64,000 nucleotides of DNA from Arthrobacter sp. StoSoilB22 (GTDB lineage: Bacteria > Actinomycetota > Actinomycetes > Actinomycetales > Micrococcaceae): contig NZ_AP024652.1 of assembly GCF_019977315.1 (NCBI RefSeq), positions 2,604,001-2,668,000 of the forward strand, in the 5' to 3' direction. Numbering within the stretch: position 1 is the stretch's first letter; the number at the start of each line of letters is the position of its first letter. The translations under genes were made by a program, and so were the position numbers. The notes below the pieces were generated by a model. The model saw nothing but the letters and a program-made list of their open reading frames with translations, did not search any database and was not told the origin of the DNA. Below are positions 61,867 to 64,000 of the stretch, in pieces.

Positions 61867-63111
61867 ATGGCAGAGCCGAGCAAAACCACTACCAAGCGCA
61901 AGGCAGCGCCCCAGGCATTGTCACCCGAAAAGGCCGAAACCCTGCGGCAACTCCGCGCCAATGTGGGCCAATTGTCCACCAGCACCATGCGCCAACTGGA
62001 GAAATCATTGCCATGGTACGGCCGTCTGAGCTCCGACGAACGCTCGGCCTTGGGACTGGTGGCCCAGAACGGCATTGCCGCCTTTGTGACGTGGTACGAG
62101 AGGCCCAGTTCACCGTCGTGGATTCTCACCGACGTCTTTGGCAACGCCCCTACTGAGCTGACCCGCTCCATCAGCCTGCAAAAGGCCCTGCAACTGATCC
62201 GCATCGTTGTGGAAGTCGTGGAGGACCAGGTACCTGTCATTGCGCCGGAATCGGACCAGCCCTCACTCCGCGAAGCCGTCCTGCGCTATTCACGGGAGGT
62301 GGCCTTCGCGGCCGCCGATGTGTATGCACGGGCTGCCGAATCCCGAGGTTCATGGGATACACGCCTTGAGGCGCTGATCGTTGACGCTATTCTGCGGGGC
62401 GAAAACACTGATGCCCTGAGGTCCCGAATCGCCGCCCTTGGCTGGAAAGCTCAGGAGCGATTCACCGTAATGGTGGGAAATTCGCCCTCGGAACCAAGCG
62501 CAAGTTACGTTAGCGAACTCCGCCGCACTGCCGGCCGCTTCGCCGAGGACGCACTCGTAGGAATCCAGGGTGATCGGCTCATTCTCATCCTTGGCGGCCT
62601 GCAGGACCGCGACACCGCCTACGTCAAGCTCAGTGAGCTTTTTGCCCCCGGCGCCGTGGTCTACGGACCGGAAGCAGGTTCCTTGCTGGAGGCGAGCGGT
62701 TCAGCCCAGGCGGCGTTCGCAGGGCTCACTGCGGCCCGTGCGTGGCCTTCCGCACCACGGCCCGTAGCTGCCGACGATCTCCTTCCGGAGCGCGTTGTAT
62801 CCGGTGACGACGCCGCCCGCAGATCACTGATCAAAAACATTTACAGGCCTCTGCTGGCCGCCTCCAATGGCCTCGTTGAGACCTTGGGAACGTACTTGGA
62901 ATTGGGGCACTCACTGGAAGCCACTGCGCGTGAACTGTTCGTCCATGCCAACACTGTGCGCTACCGTTTGAAGCGCGTCTGCGACGTAACAGGGTGGGAT
63001 CCTCTCCTCCCGCGGGAGGCGTTTGTGCTGCAAACGGCGCTGGTGGTTGGCCGTCTTTCAGCCCAACCAAAAGCTGCTCCCGAACGTCACGCGTCACGTT
63101 CACAGAACTGA
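61867..63111 (+). CDS. PucR/CdaR-type helix-turn-helix regulator (FasR-like)
   Basis: A 414-residue protein. The N-terminal half is helical and unlike known sensor domains. The middle resembles the GGDEF-like linker of CdaR proteins ('ERFTVMVGNSPSEP', 'LVGIQGDRLILILGGL'), and the C-terminus is the HTH_30 domain 'LGHSLEATARELFVHANTVRYRLKRV'. By position (aceE-x-fabD) it matches Rv2242 of mycobacteria and FasR of Streptomyces coelicolor, an activator of the fab operon; a role as fatty-acid synthesis activator is inferred. ATG 61867 follows TATGCT by 6 nt: leaderless. Confidence 0.88.
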   Translation: MAEPSKTTTKRKAAPQALSPEKAETLRQLRANVGQLSTSTMRQLEKSLPWYGRLSSDERSALGLVAQNGIAAFVTWYERPSSPSWILTDVFGNAPTELTRSISLQKALQLIRIVVEVVEDQVPVIAPESDQPSLREAVLRYSREVAFAAADVYARAAESRGSWDTRLEALIVDAILRGENTDALRSRIAALGWKAQERFTVMVGNSPSEPSASYVSELRRTAGRFAEDALVGIQGDRLILILGGLQDRDTAYVKLSELFAPGAVVYGPEAGSLLEASGSAQAAFAGLTAARAWPSAPRPVAADDLLPERVVSGDDAARRSLIKNIYRPLLAASNGLVETLGTYLELGHSLEATARELFVHANTVRYRLKRVCDVTGWDPLLPREAFVLQTALVVGRLSAQPKAAPERHASRSQN

Positions 63112-63199
63112 ACCGTTGTAGACTTCCTACAAACTGACCCAGTGAGCTTGGTGTACCAAAACACCAGTGGATCACGCGCCAATTTGGAAAGCTGGATAC

Positions 63200-64000
63200 G
63201 TGCTTGCAATCGTCTGCCCTGGACAGGGCTCCCAGACCCCCGGATTTTTGGCCCCTTGGCTGGAACTCCCCTCCGTCGAAGGCCAATTGGCCGCACTAAG
63301 CGAAATCGCAGGCATTGACCTCAAGGCCCACGGAACCACGTCGGATGAAGAGACCATCAAGGACACTGCCGTAGCGCAGCCCCTGATCGTCGCTGCCGGC
63401 CTGGTGGCTGCCAAGTCCTTGTTCGATGTCGAACTCAGCACACTTCCCGTCATCCTCGCCGGGCACTCCGTCGGCGAAATCACGGCGTCAGCCCTTGCCG
63501 GTGTGCTCACCGAGTCCGAGGCAATGACCTTCGTTCGGGAACGCGCAAACAGCATGGCCGCAGCAGCTGCCGTGACGCCCACGGGCATGAGTGCAGTTGT
63601 GGGCGGAGACCCCGCGGAGGTCCTGGCAGCTATTGAAGCCGCGGGCGCCACTCCGGCCAACGTCAACGGGGCCGGACAAACAGTTGCCGCGGGGACGTTC
63701 GAACAGCTCAAGGCTTTGGCGGACAACCCACCGGCGAAGGCCCGCGTCATCCCGCTGAAGGTTGCCGGCGCCTTCCACACTTCCCACATGGCACCGGCGG
63801 TCAGCGCCCTCGAAGCCCTCAAGCCGTCCTTGTCGCCGCAGAACCCGGCTGTTCCGCTGTTGTCCAACTTCGACGGCAAGGAAGTTACAGCAGGTCCTGC
63901 AGCCGTGGAAAGCCTGATTGCGCAGGTCTCACGGCCGGTCCGCTGGGATCTGTGCATGGAAACGCTGGTTGAGCGCAGCGTCACCGGCGTCATTGAACTG
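63200..64000 (+). CDS. fabD: malonyl-CoA:ACP transacylase (cut by window edge)
   Basis: 267 codons of FabD are in the window. 'CPGQGSQTPG' (residues 6-15), catalytic Ser90 in 'LAGHSVGEITA' and His193 in 'VAGAFHTSHMAPA' are intact. The enzyme loads malonate onto acyl carrier protein for type II fatty-acid synthesis. It starts with GTG 63200 after GGAAAG. The 88-bp gap after the PucR-type gene is the likely target of that regulator. fabH-acpP-fabF would be expected next, beyond the edge. Confidence 0.96.
   Translation, partial: MLAIVCPGQGSQTPGFLAPWLELPSVEGQLAALSEIAGIDLKAHGTTSDEETIKDTAVAQPLIVAAGLVAAKSLFDVELSTLPVILAGHSVGEITASALAGVLTESEAMTFVRERANSMAAAAAVTPTGMSAVVGGDPAEVLAAIEAAGATPANVNGAGQTVAAGTFEQLKALADNPPAKARVIPLKVAGAFHTSHMAPAVSALEALKPSLSPQNPAVPLLSNFDGKEVTAGPAAVESLIAQVSRPVRWDLCMETLVERSVTGVIEL

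Overview
The window looks like chromosomal core DNA from a high-GC actinobacterium of the family Micrococcaceae, most like Arthrobacter or Paenarthrobacter. The evidence is: GTG and TTG starts, many genes with a TANNNT -10 box placed 6-7 nt before the start codon (leaderless mRNAs), a mycothiol-dependent nitroreductase homologue, an MptB mannosyltransferase, a GlbO-type truncated haemoglobin, an ileS T-box of the actinobacterial translational kind, and a block (sirtuin, AhpE, DUF3052, aceE, PucR-type regulator, fabD) that resembles the ahpE-aceE-fabD neighbourhood of mycobacteria. Genus assignment is inference. No prophage, insertion sequence or CRISPR array was seen.

Layout. 0-5.6 kb: a minus-strand operon ileS-folC-DUF4233-ndk (ndk cut by the window edge) behind a T-box leader. 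5.6-12.1 kb: a membrane-anchored EEP-family enzyme, an SDR, valS, a Fpg/Nei glycosylase and a Rv2466c-type nitroreductase. 12.2-16.6 kb: the protein quality-control block clpX, clpP2, clpP1 and tig, with a ClgR-like box before clpP1. 16.6-19.4 kb: tRNA-Pro, tRNA-Gly, a second Nei-type glycosylase, rpiB and a DUF1648 membrane protein. 19.5-28.9 kb: pepN, an OsmC protein, an epimerase, an MscS channel overlapping glbO, an unknown gene, tesB, ettA and a lipoprotein. 29-36.6 kb: tRNA-Arg, an SSB-like protein, map, an AlkD-like protein, mptB, orn, tRNA-His, def, an acyltransferase-domain protein and an anchored HNH nuclease. 36.7-44.9 kb: a 69-residue protein, a long-form GAPDH, RNase P RNA, yaaA, a degenerate zinc-ribbon protein, a NIF3 protein, msrA, cysK-cysE and an SDR.

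45-56 kb is the most accessory-looking part. It holds gnd, a divergent GntR/FadR-type regulator, an operon (3-hydroxyisobutyrate dehydrogenase-like enzyme, idnO-like, idnD-like), a divergent D-2-hydroxyacid dehydrogenase, an OafA/SGNH acyltransferase, an MHS-family transporter and an IclR regulator. I read it as a sugar-acid (L-idonate/5-ketogluconate/gluconate-like) uptake and oxidation locus feeding the pentose phosphate pathway. A near-identical 15-bp motif occurs in front of the D-2-hydroxyacid dehydrogenase/oxidoreductase pair, the transporter and the IclR gene. 56-64 kb: DUF6504, tRNA-Val, sirtuin, AhpE-type peroxiredoxin, DUF3052, aceE, a PucR/CdaR-type regulator and the start of fabD, joining pyruvate oxidation to fatty-acid synthesis.

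Nothing here is clearly a new defence or biosynthetic system. The best leads are regulatory or evolutionary: the shared 15-bp motif, the gnd operator-like palindrome, the base-composition switch inside aceE, the density of leaderless promoters, and a zinc-ribbon protein that has lost its zinc ligands.
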